This document shows positions 1-12,159 of a DNA stretch of 64,000 nt, piece by piece (the first letter of the stretch is position 1; every line of letters begins with the position of its first letter). The DNA is from Periconia sp. R9002 (taxonomy: Eukaryota; Ascomycota; Dothideomycetes; Pleosporales; Periconiaceae): NCBI GenBank assembly GCA_023627715.1, contig JAMAHW010000077.1, positions 124,001-188,000 of the forward strand, given 5' to 3'. The notes beneath the pieces are model-generated. The model was not told where the DNA came from. It did no database searches and saw nothing but the letters and a program-made list of their open reading frames with translations. The position numbers and the translations under genes are program-made.

Positions 1-18
1 GCACCCTTCAACATCAAA

Positions 19-648
19 ATGTCCATAGTGCAAGCAAACATGGAAGTAAACGTGCTCACCAACAAAATGACCTCGGTGCCACCAATGAACGAGTACCTTC
101 AAGCCGAGAACCCAGCGCCGCTGGCCCGTGACATCTTCTCCGGGCTCCTCGACAAGTTCGACAGCGTCAACAACCCTTCTTCCCCTTCCGCTGCCTTCCT
201 CTCATCCTCCTCTCACGCGCATTTCGACCCCAACCATCCAACAGCGACATCGCAATCGCCAACATCAAGCAACGCTTCCCCAATAACGACAAGCCCCCCA
301 CTAACGACCACAACTCACGACCCTTCAATCGGTGACCTGCTCAGCAGCGACACAGTGACCAGTCTATACGCGCCACTCCCGGCAGTCGTCAAATCGGCGC
401 TGATCGCGGAGACGGTACATGCGCTCACTGCGATTGGCGGACACGACAATCCGCCTGCGAGACATATCGTGGGATTCGAAGGCGTCACTGCCGTCAAGGA
501 GAAGTTGAAGACTACGAGTGAGGAATTGGAGGATTTTATTGAAGTTAGTAATGCGGTGGATATTATTGCGCATTCTGGCTCGGCGACTGCTGGAGTTGGT
601 CCTGGTGCGGGTGTGGGTGAGTCTATTGGTGCGGTGTTGCCTGATTGA
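19..648 (+). CDS. Hypothetical protein, probable 3' part of a gene running off the left edge
   Basis: The reading frame is open from base 1 (six codons precede the first ATG at 19) and ends with TGA at 646-648, so the true start may lie outside the window. The 209 residues after the ATG contain a Ser/Thr/Pro-rich, probably disordered stretch (about 50-110) and end in a Gly/Ala/Val-rich tail. No domain, signal peptide or membrane segment was recognised. The gene points toward the convergent Laa1 gene, 462 bp away. It could be the last exon of a larger protein. I am sure it is coding only to a moderate degree, because composition and length are the only support. Confidence 0.5.
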   Translation: MSIVQANMEVNVLTNKMTSVPPMNEYLQAENPAPLARDIFSGLLDKFDSVNNPSSPSAAFLSSSSHAHFDPNHPTATSQSPTSSNASPITTSPPLTTTTHDPSIGDLLSSDTVTSLYAPLPAVVKSALIAETVHALTAIGGHDNPPARHIVGFEGVTAVKEKLKTTSEELEDFIEVSNAVDIIAHSGSATAGVGPGAGVGESIGAVLPD

Positions 649-1110
649 GCTTCAATAGGTGGAGCGGATCGTTCATGGTAGCTTGGTTAAAGGACGAATG
701 TATCTTAGCATAGCAAATGATTGCTCACCGTATCGACATCGGTAGAAATTCACATACTAGCTCTAGATGTGCACACATGGGTGGCAACCTCATATTAGAG
801 TGTCGATGTTTGTTTGCGAAGTATTATTTTCGTTGGGCTTTTCTCTGTGAGTGACTTAGCCTGCTCCCGGGTTTTTCATGATCTTGAGCGAATCGTGATT
901 GAACATCACGAGCAGAACATTACATTGCCCAATTTGCAGTGCACATGATATGTCACTCATATTGACTCAACTTGAGTCTACAGGATTGATTCAGATATAA
1001 TGCATAATGTATTTGATGATATAAGACTATGAATGCGAAGGGGATATAGGTAGCCAGCCCTCCTTTTTCCCTTTCCTCTATTTCATCCATCCACATTGAG
1101 AAGCAGAATA
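649..1110. other. Convergent 3' intergenic region with a small palindrome
   Basis: 462 bp between the ends of two converging genes. It presumably holds both 3' UTRs. A perfect 7-bp-arm inverted repeat (GACTCAA, one base, TTGAGTC) lies at 964-978. No coding potential seen. Confidence 0.5.
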
Positions 1111-4100
1111 TTACCCAAAATTCATCTTGAGAGCAATGCTAGGTTCGCCACTTTCTCCACTCTCAACCTTCCGTCCCTGGGTTTGCCCACTCTTTAACAC
1201 ACCCTCCATGAACGTCTTCTCATCAGGCTCCAGCCCGGTGACCACCCCACGGAAAGCCGCCTGATCCGCCTGGGCGAGTTCCAGCAACCGCGCCGCCGTT
1301 TCCACACTTGCTTTGGGTTCCTTGCGCACGCGCGCTAGAAGTGCAGGCACCACGATTTTAGCGGCGACGACACGTTGCTCTGGGCCAGGGAGCGTAGAGA
1401 TGAAGGGTACCAGGGCAGCCGCGAGCGTTGTACGGGACTCATCAAAACCCTCCAGTTCAATAGAGGGGTTGGCGAGGAAAGAGAGGATTTGGGGCAACAG
1501 CTGAGTAGCGATTGAATCTTCGACGGCCCCTTTTTTAGGTAGGAGAAGAAGGCTGCGGCAGCAGCCTGCGGCGACTTTGCTAGTTAGTCGATTATTGAGA
1601 CAGTCGAACAGCTCTTCAATGAAACGTTTGATGAGGGGATCGTTCGGGGTGAAGGCAGAGGCTGTGGAACTGAGGAGGATCGTGGTTGTGAGAATCGTAT
1701 TCTTTTCGCAGGCCAGAGCTGCGTCGAACTCGCGTTGTTGGGATTGCCTTAGGATCTGCAGAAATCTCGTGAGCGTTGCACGAAGTTGTGTGCTTGTGTC
1801 TGGAGATGGCTCGGTTTGAGTGACGAGACTGGTGATGAATCGCTTGAAAATCGGAAGAGATTGGGGAACCACCGTCGCTTGACACGGGCCAGTGCCTAAT
1901 ATAGCGGCGAATATGTGGAGAATGCATGCGTGCAGATCAGTTTTGATGATTGAGGGGAAGACCTGAGCAGCATCTACAAGTGCGGACAGGGCTGTAGTAA
2001 GGAGAGCGACAGCTTCTTCGTTGAGCTCGTGGCGCACTATAATCGTGTAAGTGTATACTTTGGCAAGATGGAACAACCGACGTACCTGCGCTTTTGCTGT
2101 CATCGAGGCTTGGTACAAGTCCGGTCAAAACAAGTACCATGATGCGTGTTAGCTCAAAAAGCTGCTCAATGTCGTCCGAAAGACTCTCGTCGCCAACGCT
2201 GTATAAGTCAGTGGTTATGATCCTATGATATTTCGATAATAGTCCATACCGATGGTCTTTCCTCGCCGAAGGATGGCCCAAACATAGATTTCTGGCAACC
2301 TGTACAATCACTGTCTGCACTTGCAAGCCTTCTGTTAACACAAGCCGATCGAGCATATCCATAGTCTCGGAAAAGATGACTTCCTGATAGATAGCTTGCC
2401 CCGAAACCGACGGCCGCAAAATTTTCTTCAATGCATGCAGGATCTCCAATATCTGCTCCTTTGATGCTTGAAGATCACCAGGGCGACCGGCTAGTGCTTC
2501 AAAAGCAAGACCAAATAGGACGAAAAAGAAGGCAGTCGGCTCAGCTCTGTAGTTGATATGATGGTCCATACTTCCATTTTCGGCTGGTGAATCATCAAAT
2601 TCGGTCTTACCGTCTAGGGCATCGAAAACGAACTGGCTATCTTCGTCGATAAGACTTGCAATCGCGTCGACAAGGTTCAGCCATGACTCTTGATAGAACT
2701 ATTCGACCTTGTCAGTGTGATGTTCACGACGTGGAGCTGGACGTGCATACTTTGAGCAGTGTTTCCCGGTTCAACGCAGCGTAGATGGTATCTAGACTAC
2801 CCGACAGAGAGGATGGACCCATTGAGGAAATGTCTGGCTCGAATCTTAACCGGGCATACTCGCGCAATGACGCCAACCACAATGGAGTCAGTCGGGCAAT
2901 GTGCGGTTGCAGGACGTCGCGCAGATACGTCTGTTCAGCACTTGCAATCTGTAATTCAGCCCACGCGGAGAACACCGACATCTTGACCATGACCTGTGCG
3001 TTAGAACTGAGCCCTTTCAAATCTCCGATGGCCGCTGCCTCTGTTTCACTAGAGAAATTTTCAAGTGCAGAGACAAGAAGCTTAAGGATACGGCCCATAC
3101 GGTCAATGTCCGTCACAATACCGGTAGATATAAATGTCGCACACACATTAACTGCTTCTGCTGCCAACTCGGGAGATGAGTCTGCAGCAAAAGCTGGTGT
3201 TAATGCGGAACCTATCTGAGCTTGATATTGCTCTAGTAGGGTCACTTCGGGAAAGTCTGGGTCAGGCGTTTTGCCAAAAAGCTATGGGAAAATGAGCGGG
3301 AAGTCATGAGCAAAAGGGAGATGCAGTGACTTACCTTCAGCACCTGGTCTATAATTTTTAACCCACGGATTCGCAATTGGACGACACCAGCCGTCGAAGC
3401 TGAGAAAGCAATGCGGACAACATCTGCAACCCTTTTCTGCAAAGCCAAGACGCATGGAGCCTCGTCTCGAAAAGTGGCTTCTTTGGTAATCATGGCGAGC
3501 AGCTCACTGAGGCATTCCATTCCAAAATTGCGCACCTGCCACTTCAATAGCTCCTGACTCTTTTGAATTGCGGCACCATCTTCACCTGGGGCATTCGAGG
3601 CAGCAGCAAATCCAGCGACTTCCTCGTCTTGTAGGTCTGTCTGTCCGCCTTTGGGCTTGCTGTCTTGCTTCTCCTCTACATCCAAGACTTTTTTAGTCTT
3701 GGTGAGGATAGAATGGCAGCGTTGCACCCAAGATGCCGTGTCTGTCAGTCCGGTCTGGTGTAACCAATTGCGGATGATATTTCGCACAACTTCGTGGTCA
3801 GGTACTTTATCGAGAACATGCCATAATTGGTCCTCCATGCCTGGATCACCGGTACGAATCACTTCTTCAGTGTTCCGTCGCATAAGGTTGTGCAGGCCGT
3901 CCAATGCCATGTCCCTAATCTTCTCTGATGAGCTATCTACGGCCTGTTGCAATTGCTTTACGTAAAGCGCAAATTGCATGTGACCTGGAGCGTAGAGAGA
4001 AAGATGCTCCTGACATTTCAGACTTTCTATCGTGATCAGTTCGTCTGATTCAACGTTGAAGAGACTAATGAGGGTCAGGATCATATCTCGTGCTTTGGTA

Positions 4101-7100
4101 ATGTCTTGTAGATCGGGACCAAGGACATTAATTGTGCTATCAATGCAGCGCGCGATAACAGCCGGAGTCGGCAGATCCAGTTCGAGATTTGACGAGGCCA
4201 AGGATGCAGACTCATGATTGTGTGTGTCGGCCCCGTATAATTGCGCCAACATACCAAGGGTGCTCGTTACGTAGCTGGAGAAGGTTAGGCCAGCCGAGTC
4301 TGCCACTCGTGTGAGACTGTCAAGGGCCCAGAAATGGACGACTGGATGAGGATCGTTACTGAGAGACATGAGTATGCCCAGGATGTTTTTCAAATGATAG
4401 CCTGCTGCCATGCCTCCGAGCTGTGAATGTATGCAGCCAAGTGCAACGGCATATCCAGAGCGTGCGTTGGGCTCACGATTTGCGACAATCTGATCCACCA
4501 AATAATTGACTTCGGTCGTGGTGAGAGCATTACCCGAGCTGTTACACAGCCGACCTAAGGCTTCGCCGGCTATGTTGCGAACGTAAGGGTCTGGAAGGAC
4601 GATGAATAGCTAAAGTGATGAGTATTTTGTGAAGAGATTTTCGATGATAACTTACATGCAGCAGTTCTTGAATGACTTTCTCCACTGCAGCGCCCTTCAG
4701 ATCCCCAGGCGAGGATCGAGTTTCTTTGACGGCTACCTTGAGAGTGCCCAGTAATGCATAAGCAATATTGACCATCATAGCCGCTTTGCGGTTCAGATCG
4801 CGCTGGAGGCTACTAGCAGAAAGAAAAGAGGTTATCTGTTCCAATATACTCTCCTGTATTTTCGGTGTTTGAAGAGGGAGGCAGATGGCGAATAGCTGTA
4901 GTGCAGAATTGACGACTTCCGTTGCTGGTGGGTTTGGAAGCTCCAAGGGTCCCTTGTGCCTGCCGACATACAACGAGATGGAGTCATGCTCGCGGGCGCT
5001 GCCAATAGGGGAGAGAAGCTGCCTAATGTCAACGACAATGATAAAAGCATAGACTGTTCTAAGCTTACAGTGCGGTCAATCAACGCCTCAGGTCCATGGC
5101 GGGTAGACCAGTGATGCGGGCTTTCGTTTTCTTGCTCGCCGGGGAGCGGCTCAATATCGAAACCCTTCACCAGGCCTGTCACACCAAAACCATAGTTGTC
5201 GGCAACGTCCCAAATACTATCGAAGTTTCCAGCGGAGCTAGCAATGGACACACTCAAGGAACTAGAGGTGTATTTGTCAGGGTCCGCGAAAGCCGCCACC
5301 GCAAACGGAAGCAGATTGGTCTGTAGCAGAACCTCACTGCTGCCTGCTGGGCTCAGGTCCACCAATTTTGTATAGCATTGCAACACTCTTCTCCGCACCA
5401 TCAAGTCGAAGTCGTTAAGCTGCAGGGCGGGTGATAACCTTTGAGAGACATCGTCTGTCGTTTTCTTCGCAGGCAACGTATTAAGGAACATAGTAGTATT
5501 TTGCAACATAGTAGCCAATCGTTTTGTTACATCAAGCGTAAGCAATCTACTATTGAATTCCAGAAAGGTAAGGATCGAACCTAGAGCGCATTCGCGAACA
5601 TGTGCCAGGAAACTCAATTCCAAGACGTTGCGTTGGACCATGTTGTCCTTGTTTAAAGGTTTTGGGAGCGCGTTCTTCCACAGAAGAAGCAATTGTGAGA
5701 GATGGATCTTAACAAAATTTGGTCCGAGGGTCATCAGTCCGCCAATAAGCACCCAAGCGACCTGGATCTGAGTAGAAGAGATGCGAAGATCAGAATTGCT
5801 GGCAGATTTCAACAGCGATGTCGCTTGAGACAGTACTCTCGAGTTAACATCTACAGACCCGTGAAGCGGCTGTGATGTGGATGTGCTGAGAACCGCGGAT
5901 AAACCGTTAGCAAGACCAACACAACGTCTTGGAGATTGCCGCGGACCCCCCAAAAGACCAAGTTCACGATTGACGCTGTTCATACATATCGTGACAGAAG
6001 GAAGAAGCTGCAGCGGACATGCGAGTACAAAAGAGCGCAGGCATGATGATGCATTGACTTGCACAGTGTAACTCGGATGTTGCAGGACTTGTAGCAGGGA
6101 GTCTCTGCACGTATCGGCAATTGTATTAGCGGCAGACCCGAGGGAATCAAATAGCGAGGACAATGCACTCAGGGCACCGATAAGTGTCTGCTTGGACGGC
6201 TCGGGTCTCTCCTTCAGTAACTGTGGGTAATCTTTTAAAATGTCATTCACCAGAAAACGAGCAGCGTTCAGTTGGCTAGACTCGCCAAGCATCTCACGAC
6301 CGACAACCAAGTCCAGAACAATCGAAACGTATCGCCGGGTGCAAAGTGTTCGGTATCGGTTTTGCACAATTACGGGGTTGCTGAGAAGGTCAAGGAAAAA
6401 GTGGCGTGCTATGTCTGCGTATTTTGTTTCTACTACAGCTTCACCTAACCCCCGGAGGGACTTCATGTAGCACAGTGCAATGCCGGCTCTGGCTCGACTG
6501 CTAGTGGTGGGCCGGCAGTACTGGGTAGAGAGGACCTTGAGGAGTGAAGGGAGATTGAAGGAGAGGATAGCGGCCGATTTTTTGGGCGCAGGGGATTCGG
6601 GGCGCTCGATGATGTCTTCATCCCCCTCAAGGCCAGTTGGTTTTTTGCCTTTCTTTTTGGTTGTCTTGGATCTTCCTAGGGGTATTTCTACGGGGGCAAC
6701 CTCCGAGTAGTTTTTGACAAGTGCAGCGCTGAGACAGGAGGCAGCGGCATTTCGAACTGAAGAAGAGCCATTGTCAATTGTTTTCCACAAGGCGTTCTGT
6801 AGCTTGTCGAAGTCGGTCGAATTGTCGAAGAAGGCAGTATGGCGGACCAATTGCTCCAGAAGGTAGCAGGCATTGGATTGCACCAGGAGCGATTTATCTC
6901 CTACACATAGCGTACGACCTTGCTTCCAGGCAGCCCTGGCAACAGCCTCCTCGGCGGAGCGGCCAACGCCCTTGAATACCTTGCCTGCCGCCTTTATGAC
7001 AGAGGCGCGCAGACCCGTATGGTTCTGGGCGACCTTTACAGTCTGGAACAAAGATGTTGTGGCCAGCGGGGCGAGACCAATGGCGCTATCACCGGCAGCT

Positions 7101-7528
7101 TCGAACACGGCGCCTAAGCAGTGAGCGGCAGCATGCTTGGCCCGTATGTCCTTATCTGTCTTGCCGGTAGCATTGAGGACGTTGACGAGCTCATTGATGG
7201 ACTCAAACAGCAGCTTGCGGTCACCCTTTGTGAAAATACCTGAGAATGCGCGACCCAAGTTGTTGCGTATTACGCGAGTCGGTGCAGGCGAGGGAAGATT
7301 GATGATCTGGAAGAGTTCCTTCTTGATGTAGATTTGATGGGCGGAGGCGCCGTCGGCATCGAGCGAAGCAACGTGGCGTGCAAGATCGGACGAGAATGTC
7401 AAGAGATAAAGTTCCTGTTGTTCTGTGGGCAGCGCATGCAGCTTTTTGATATCAAGTTCGGGATTGCTGGCACCATTGGCACTGGCATTGGTGTCGTGTG
7501 GGGGTGGTGAAGATGAGGCCGATGCCAT
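1111..7528 (-). CDS. LAA1: Laa1/HEATR5-type HEAT-repeat protein (AP-1 clathrin accessory), 7 exons
   Basis: Exons (minus strand): 7528-5069, 5018-4656, 4609-3335, 3281-2751, 2698-2250, 2198-2086, 2036-1111. The sum is 6117 bp, giving 2038 residues, close to yeast Laa1 and animal HEATR5 (about 2000-2070). Introns are 46-53 bp with GTAAGT/GTATGG-type donors. The protein is helical HEAT repeats almost end to end, with the N-terminal block typical of the family (an LGRAFSGIFTKGDRKLLFE-like segment near residues 90-110) and one lysine-rich loop (KKKGKK) near residue 289. There is no signal peptide. In the family, Laa1 binds AP-1 and helps recruit it to trans-Golgi/endosome membranes. It is divergent from the TACO1 gene, 264 bp away, so the two may share a promoter. 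Splice junctions were deduced from sequence only. Confidence 0.9.
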
Positions 7529-7792
7529 GGTGGGCTGGTCTGGTCCGGGCTAGAATGGACTCTAAGCGCGTGTATGTACTTGAATCGTACCCTCAAAAGA
7601 ATTCCATGGCGAGAGCGGGTGGATTTATTGATCCGTTATCAACAAACTCGGTGGGTGGGAGTGGTGATGGTGGTCATCGAATGCGGAGTTGATGCGGAGG
7701 TTTCAACGCTTGGCGCTGCAACTTTGTCCACGCACATCTTGCAATGGCCTGTCTCCCAATCTTCGAAGGAAGCTCGACTCCCCACGAACACA
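7529..7792. promoter_or_regulatory. Shared divergent promoter region, LAA1 / TACO1
   Basis: The 264 bp between two start codons pointing away from each other must hold both promoters. No TATA box was recognised. The assignment rests on gene arrangement alone. Confidence 0.4.
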
Positions 7793-8768
7793 ATGGTGAC
7801 GCCTTTTTGCCGGCTACCCATTCGATTCCCCAATTTTAGCGCCTGCACGTGTCGCTCTCCAAAGCCACTTGAGCAAGGAGCGCGATGCTTTAGCTCTTCA
7901 TCTGCCGCATGGTCGGGGCACTCGTACGTCGCACTGCATTCACAGCGAACGAATTGCTGCATCTATAAGTCACCAGCTAACCCGACTAAAATACAACAGC
8001 AAATGGGCAACTATAAAACATGACAAGGGCAAAGCTGATGCCGCGAAATCCAAGCAGCGCTCTCTCATTACAAAGGACATCAGCAATGCCGTGAGGATCG
8101 GCGGCCATGACCCAACCATGAATGCGCGACTCGCCCTCGTCATTGCTACCGCCAAGAAGAATGCCGTACCCAAAGCTAGCATCGAAGCTGCCATTGCGCG
8201 GGGCAGAGGTCTTTCTACTACGGGCGCCGCGCTCGAGACCATCACCCTGGAAGCCATGCTCCCGCCCGCCATTGCCGTCGTTATCGAGGCGCAGACCGAC
8301 AGCAGGAATCGCACTTTGGCAGAACTGCGCTTGCTTGTCAAGGAGGCAGGTGGCAATGTTTCGCCCGTGGGATACATGTTTGAGAAAAAGGGGCGGATAC
8401 GGTTCGAGAAGAAGGAGGGCGCTGGCGTTGACGAAATCTTGGAGCCCGCGCTGGACGCTGGCGCGCTGGATGTACTCGAGGATGACGAGGGCCACATCGT
8501 CGTGTATACGGATCCTGCCAAGACAGTTGCTACGGGTCAGACACTGGCCAAGGAGGTTGGGTTGGACATGGCCGAAAGCGAGATCATTTTCGACCCAAAT
8601 GAAGATACATTGGTGGCGTTGGACGACGAAGACGCGGCGAAGGATTTAGGCAAGTTCTTGGATCTAGTGGCCGAAGTGAGTGGGGTACAGGGTGTCTATC
8701 TGAATTGGACCAAGGGCGCGATAGATGAGGACCTTTGGGAAGAACTGCAAAGTAAAACGGACGTGTGA
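7793..8768 (+). CDS. TACO1/YebC-family mitochondrial translational activator, 2 exons
   Basis: Exons 7793-7923 and 8000-8768 give 299 residues. Joining them rebuilds the family signature SGHSKWATIKHDKGK at residues 41-55. A longer single reading frame starting at 7869 lacks this motif, so the two-exon model is preferred. The 76-bp intron has donor GTACGT, a GCTAAC branch point and an AACAG acceptor. Residues 1-40 are rich in Arg, Ser and hydrophobics with few acids, as expected of a mitochondrial presequence. The rest matches the three-lobed YebC fold, with acidic patches near the C-terminus. YebC/TACO1 proteins assist mitochondrial translation (in yeast Dpc29). It could in principle be a transcriptional-regulator-type YebC, but the presequence argues for mitochondria. 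Confidence 0.88.
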
Positions 8769-8991
8769 TGAAATCCTTTTCTCCTTTGCTTCGAGCAAAC
8801 CCGTTCATGCTCCACTAATCATACACATGTATAATACAGCATTGTACAATAATAGATATACATATCATACCGAGCATCGTGCTCTTGTTCCTTCGGGCAT
8901 CCCAGAAAAAAGACGTTTTTTTTGGCACACAAACACAATGCCTCCCATGCACCCAATGTTGATCCCATCAGCCCATATCCCCTTCTAATTA

Positions 8992-9327
8992 TCATTCTTC
9001 CCGTCTGACCATCATTTCCCTCATCCTCCTTTCCTCCTCTTCCCTTCTCCTCTTCGCCTCAGCACCTTTAGCCTTGAGCCGCTCCAGCTCTTCCTTAATC
9101 TCTTCCCTCTCAAACGGAATCTTGTGCGTTTGTCCTTCCTTAGGCCAGAAATCAGGGACGGAGAAGCGGTTGTCGAGGTTCGTTCCGAAGTAGTACATGA
9201 CGCCGATGGGGAAGAGGATGTACATCCCGAACTTTGGAGGAATTGGTTAGCGCATGGAGGACAGGTGGGAGACAGCTGGGATGGAGGGGTAGGGTACCTT
9301 GAAGACTTCGAGATTAGGACCGCCCAT
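8992..9327 (-). CDS. PET100: PET100-like cytochrome c oxidase assembly protein, 2 exons
   Basis: Exons 9327-9298 (MGGPNLEVFK) and 9231-8992 encode 89 residues, separated by a 66-bp intron. The layout is typical of Pet100: the short N-terminus LEVFKFG, one transmembrane segment at about residues 11-27, a conserved F-S-V-P-D-F-W-P stretch near 35-42, then a highly charged Glu/Arg/Lys helix to the end. Pet100 is an inner-membrane chaperone for assembly of complex IV. The tiny first exon is easily missed, and without it the protein loses its conserved N-terminus. It is the second of three probable mitochondrial genes in this stretch. Confidence 0.82.
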
Positions 9328-9820
9328 GTTGATTGCGGGGGGTGTGGTGGGTTTTGGGGAGCTGGCGCGCGGTGGATGGCGGGACGCAGGTATTCGCGGT
9401 AGTGATGAGAGTTCGGTAGGGTGATTCTTCTCGGAGATAGATCGGAATTTTGCCCTGATACGATAAGATAAGATGCTAATATGGTCCTCAAGTTGGTGTC
9501 ACATGCGACCTCCAGTCTCCATCTCGACTGCCCCGGACTCTCTCTCTACCTTTATGACGACAATTCCATGATTGGGACTCATGGGAATGATGTCGTCGAC
9601 AAGGGCTCCACCTCGGCTCCAAATGTACCTGCATGTCCTTCTCCGCACTTTGTCGATTCTAACTACAAAGCGTGCATCCAACGCGTGTGATGTAGCCTCG
9701 GTAACTTCGCCGCATGCAATCATTCCCCATCTCCATCTCACGTCCCTTGAGCTGCAAATGTTGTGATGAGTCTCTGGACCTAGCGAACATCGACACCGGC
9801 AAGAAGTAAACGCACATCTC
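9328..9820. promoter_or_regulatory. Divergent intergenic region, PET100 / enoyl-CoA isomerase
   Basis: 493 bp between two divergent start codons. It must hold both promoters. No specific element was identified and no credible coding region was seen. Confidence 0.35.
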
Positions 9821-10752
9821 ATGACAATGGCTGCAAACAAAGACGACAGCGCCATCCTGGTCGAGTACCGCACCAACGGTGTGGCCATTGTGACTCTCAA
9901 TCGGCCCAAGCAGCTCAATGCCCTAGGCCAACAGGAATACTTTGACCTCGCTGTCGCACTGCGTGAGATTGCCGAGCGCGACGACATCTACATCACCGTC
10001 CTCACAGGGACGGGCCGGTATTTTTCGGCGTACGTACACAATTCCCCCATCTCCGTAGCCCTCACCGTGGCAATGTATCGCATACAACATATAGTCGAGA
10101 ACCACATGCTAACTTTCACCCCATCAGCGGAGCAAATGTCTCTATCGGCTCCTCTGCCCCCACCACCACCGAATCCCCGCGCCAGTTTTGGCTGAAATCC
10201 TTCGTCGCAAACAACCTCCACATAACCCACGCCTTCTACACACACCCAAAAATCCTCATTACCGCGCTCAACGGCCCCGCAATCGGCCTCTCCGCTGCCC
10301 TCGTCGCCTTCTCTGACTTTGTCTACGCAACTCCGCACACGTTTCTCCTGACTCCTTTCTCCTCGCTTGGTCTCGTCGCTGAAGGTAATGCGAGCGTCGC
10401 GTTCGTCAAACGACTGGGTATAAGTAAGGCGAACGAGGCGTTGATTATGAGTAAGCGGATCACATGCGACGAGCTTGTCAGTACCGGGTTCGTGAATCGG
10501 GTCTTTGATGTAAAGGGTGAGGATGGCCAGTTTCTAGAAGCTGTGTTGAAGGAGGTCGACGAGAGATTGGGCGCGCACTTGAATCGAGAGAGTCTGCTTG
10601 GGATTAAGAGATTGATTAGGAAACCTGAGATGGACACGTTGGATCGTCAGGGCGTTGAAGAGGTTTTTGCTGGCCTGGAAAGGTTTAGGAAGGGTATACC
10701 GCAGGAGGAGTTTAGAAAGATTGCGGCTGGGGAAAAGAAGCATAAGTTGTAG
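9821..10752 (+). CDS. Peroxisomal enoyl-CoA hydratase/isomerase (Eci/Dci type), 2 exons
   Basis: Exons 9821-10029 and 10128-10752 give 277 residues. The 98-bp intron interrupts the oxyanion-hole motif, which is restored on splicing as F-S-A-G-A-N (residues 68-73). A second crotonase signature, GPAIGLSAALV, follows. The protein ends in HKL, a plausible type-1 peroxisomal targeting signal (yeast Eci1 ends HRL). Family members isomerise delta3- to delta2-enoyl-CoA in beta-oxidation of unsaturated fatty acids. A hydratase role cannot be excluded. Two in-frame ATGs lie at 9821 and 9827; either may be used. Confidence 0.85.
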
Positions 10753-10862
10753 ATAGTGGCTATATAACTAGCATGTCTCAGGCTCATGCCGGTTGTACAT
10801 CACACAAATATAGAAGAATACATGGGACGGAGTGTGTTTGAATCCTAAACTGTGAGATTCGC

Positions 10863-12159
10863 TTATGCTAGCGATACTCCGCCCTCCGTGGTCAACAGTT
10901 CACCACCAATAGGTTCATCCTCACCCAGCGCAGGCTTGCCTGTCGCCGGGGGTCCACTGCCGCCGCCAAATCCAGGTCCCCCTTCATCCCCTGGTGGCAA
11001 TGACATCTTTTTTTCTTCTTCCTTCTTTACCTCGTTCAATTGGTGCGTCACGTAACTCGAGTACCGCAGCGCGACGAACAACATGAAGGCGCAGATGCCG
11101 ATGGTCATGGCGGCGCGGCGCGTGAGGACCCATCGCAACCCTTCGACTTCGCTACGGGCGTCAGACGTCAGTTTAATGGTGATTTGGTAGTTAAGTTCCT
11201 GAATCTATCATCTTTGAGTTAGCTGCGAATACTCAATGGCTGAGAACGGAGGAATATACCTTTGTTTCCATGACCCTCTGCTCCTGCCTGACAGCCATTT
11301 TCCGATCATCGAACAAACCCTTTAGCTCGTCCTTCAGATACCCCGTCTCCTGTCCCAACTTCTGGCCCAATAAGTCGACTTCATGCTGCAATTGACCACG
11401 CTCACTTCGCATTCGCTCCACCTCGCTCTTACGACTCGCCCCAATCTCGGTGCGCAACTCGCTACAAGCCGCTCGAAAGAGATATGTCTCGTTCTCGACG
11501 TTGCTCTTGCTTACTAGGCCCTGGCGCGCCAGCGCGATATTGTCCGTAAGGACGTCTCGCACTGCCTTCATGACCGTGACGGATTGTGCCTGGGAAAATC
11601 CCGAAGTAGTGAGATCTTTGACAAGCGAGTACGTGTCGAAGTGGTGGACGTACGGAGGTGTTTTGAGGTGTGGTGGTTTGCGCTGTTCTTCCTCTGCGGG
11701 GGAGGGCATGTGGAGGACCGTATCTAGGGGTTTGGCTTCGGGGGTTCTGGGCGGCGCTGGCGGTGGGATGGGGGGAGGCGGAGAGTCTACGGATTCTTCT
11801 GTGGGTTTGCTGGACGCGGAGGGAGGTACGGTGGTTGGCGGCTCGTCATCTTCATCTTCATCAACAGCTTCTTCTTCGGGTAATGCGCGTTTCTTTGATT
11901 CCGTCTGCTCTTGATCTTTCGTTTGCGATGCCTCTTGAGAGTCTTGCTGCTCGGAACGTAGATGAGGGAGGGGTTCTTGTGCGGTTCCGTAGCGCTGCGA
12001 CACTTCCTCGCGGCGGCGGGGTGTGGTCGCGAAATACTGCTGAGCACTGCGCGTGGGTCTGGTTGCCGGCTTTTGAGGTGGGAGCCGAACGCGGGGGCGA
12101 GTGTAGTGAATCGGCTTGCACAGAATAGGCCATAAGAAGGGGAGCCTTGGAGTTGCCAT
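10863..12159 (-). CDS. CCDC90/FMP32/MCUR1-family mitochondrial inner-membrane coiled-coil protein, 2 exons
   Basis: Exons 12159-11260 and 11198-10863 encode 411 residues. The basic N-terminus (about 1-45, rich in Arg, Pro and Thr) looks like a mitochondrial presequence. Residues 60-160 are acidic and proline-rich and probably disordered. The family core starts with HHFDTYSLVKDL near 180 and runs into a long coiled coil (about 230-325). A single membrane helix follows at about 331-347, then a Gly/Pro-rich tail. The 61-bp intron sits just before the membrane segment. Family members (yeast Fmp32, animal MCUR1/CCDC90) lie in the inner membrane and have been linked to proline metabolism, complex IV assembly and calcium-uniporter regulation; which applies here is unknown. 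The proline-rich linker is longer than in yeast. Confidence 0.8.

Noticed and set aside
2759..3219. Plus-strand frames inside the Laa1 gene
   Set aside because: They lie opposite well-supported HEAT-repeat exons and have no protein-like features.
7970..8521. 183-residue antisense frame over the TACO1 gene
   Set aside because: It mirrors the codon structure of a clear YebC/TACO1 gene and is Ser/Ala/Arg-rich without motifs; a shadow frame.
11450..12128. Two plus-strand frames of about 150 residues opposite the CCDC90-type gene
   Set aside because: Low-complexity shadows of the proline-rich and charged coding strand.
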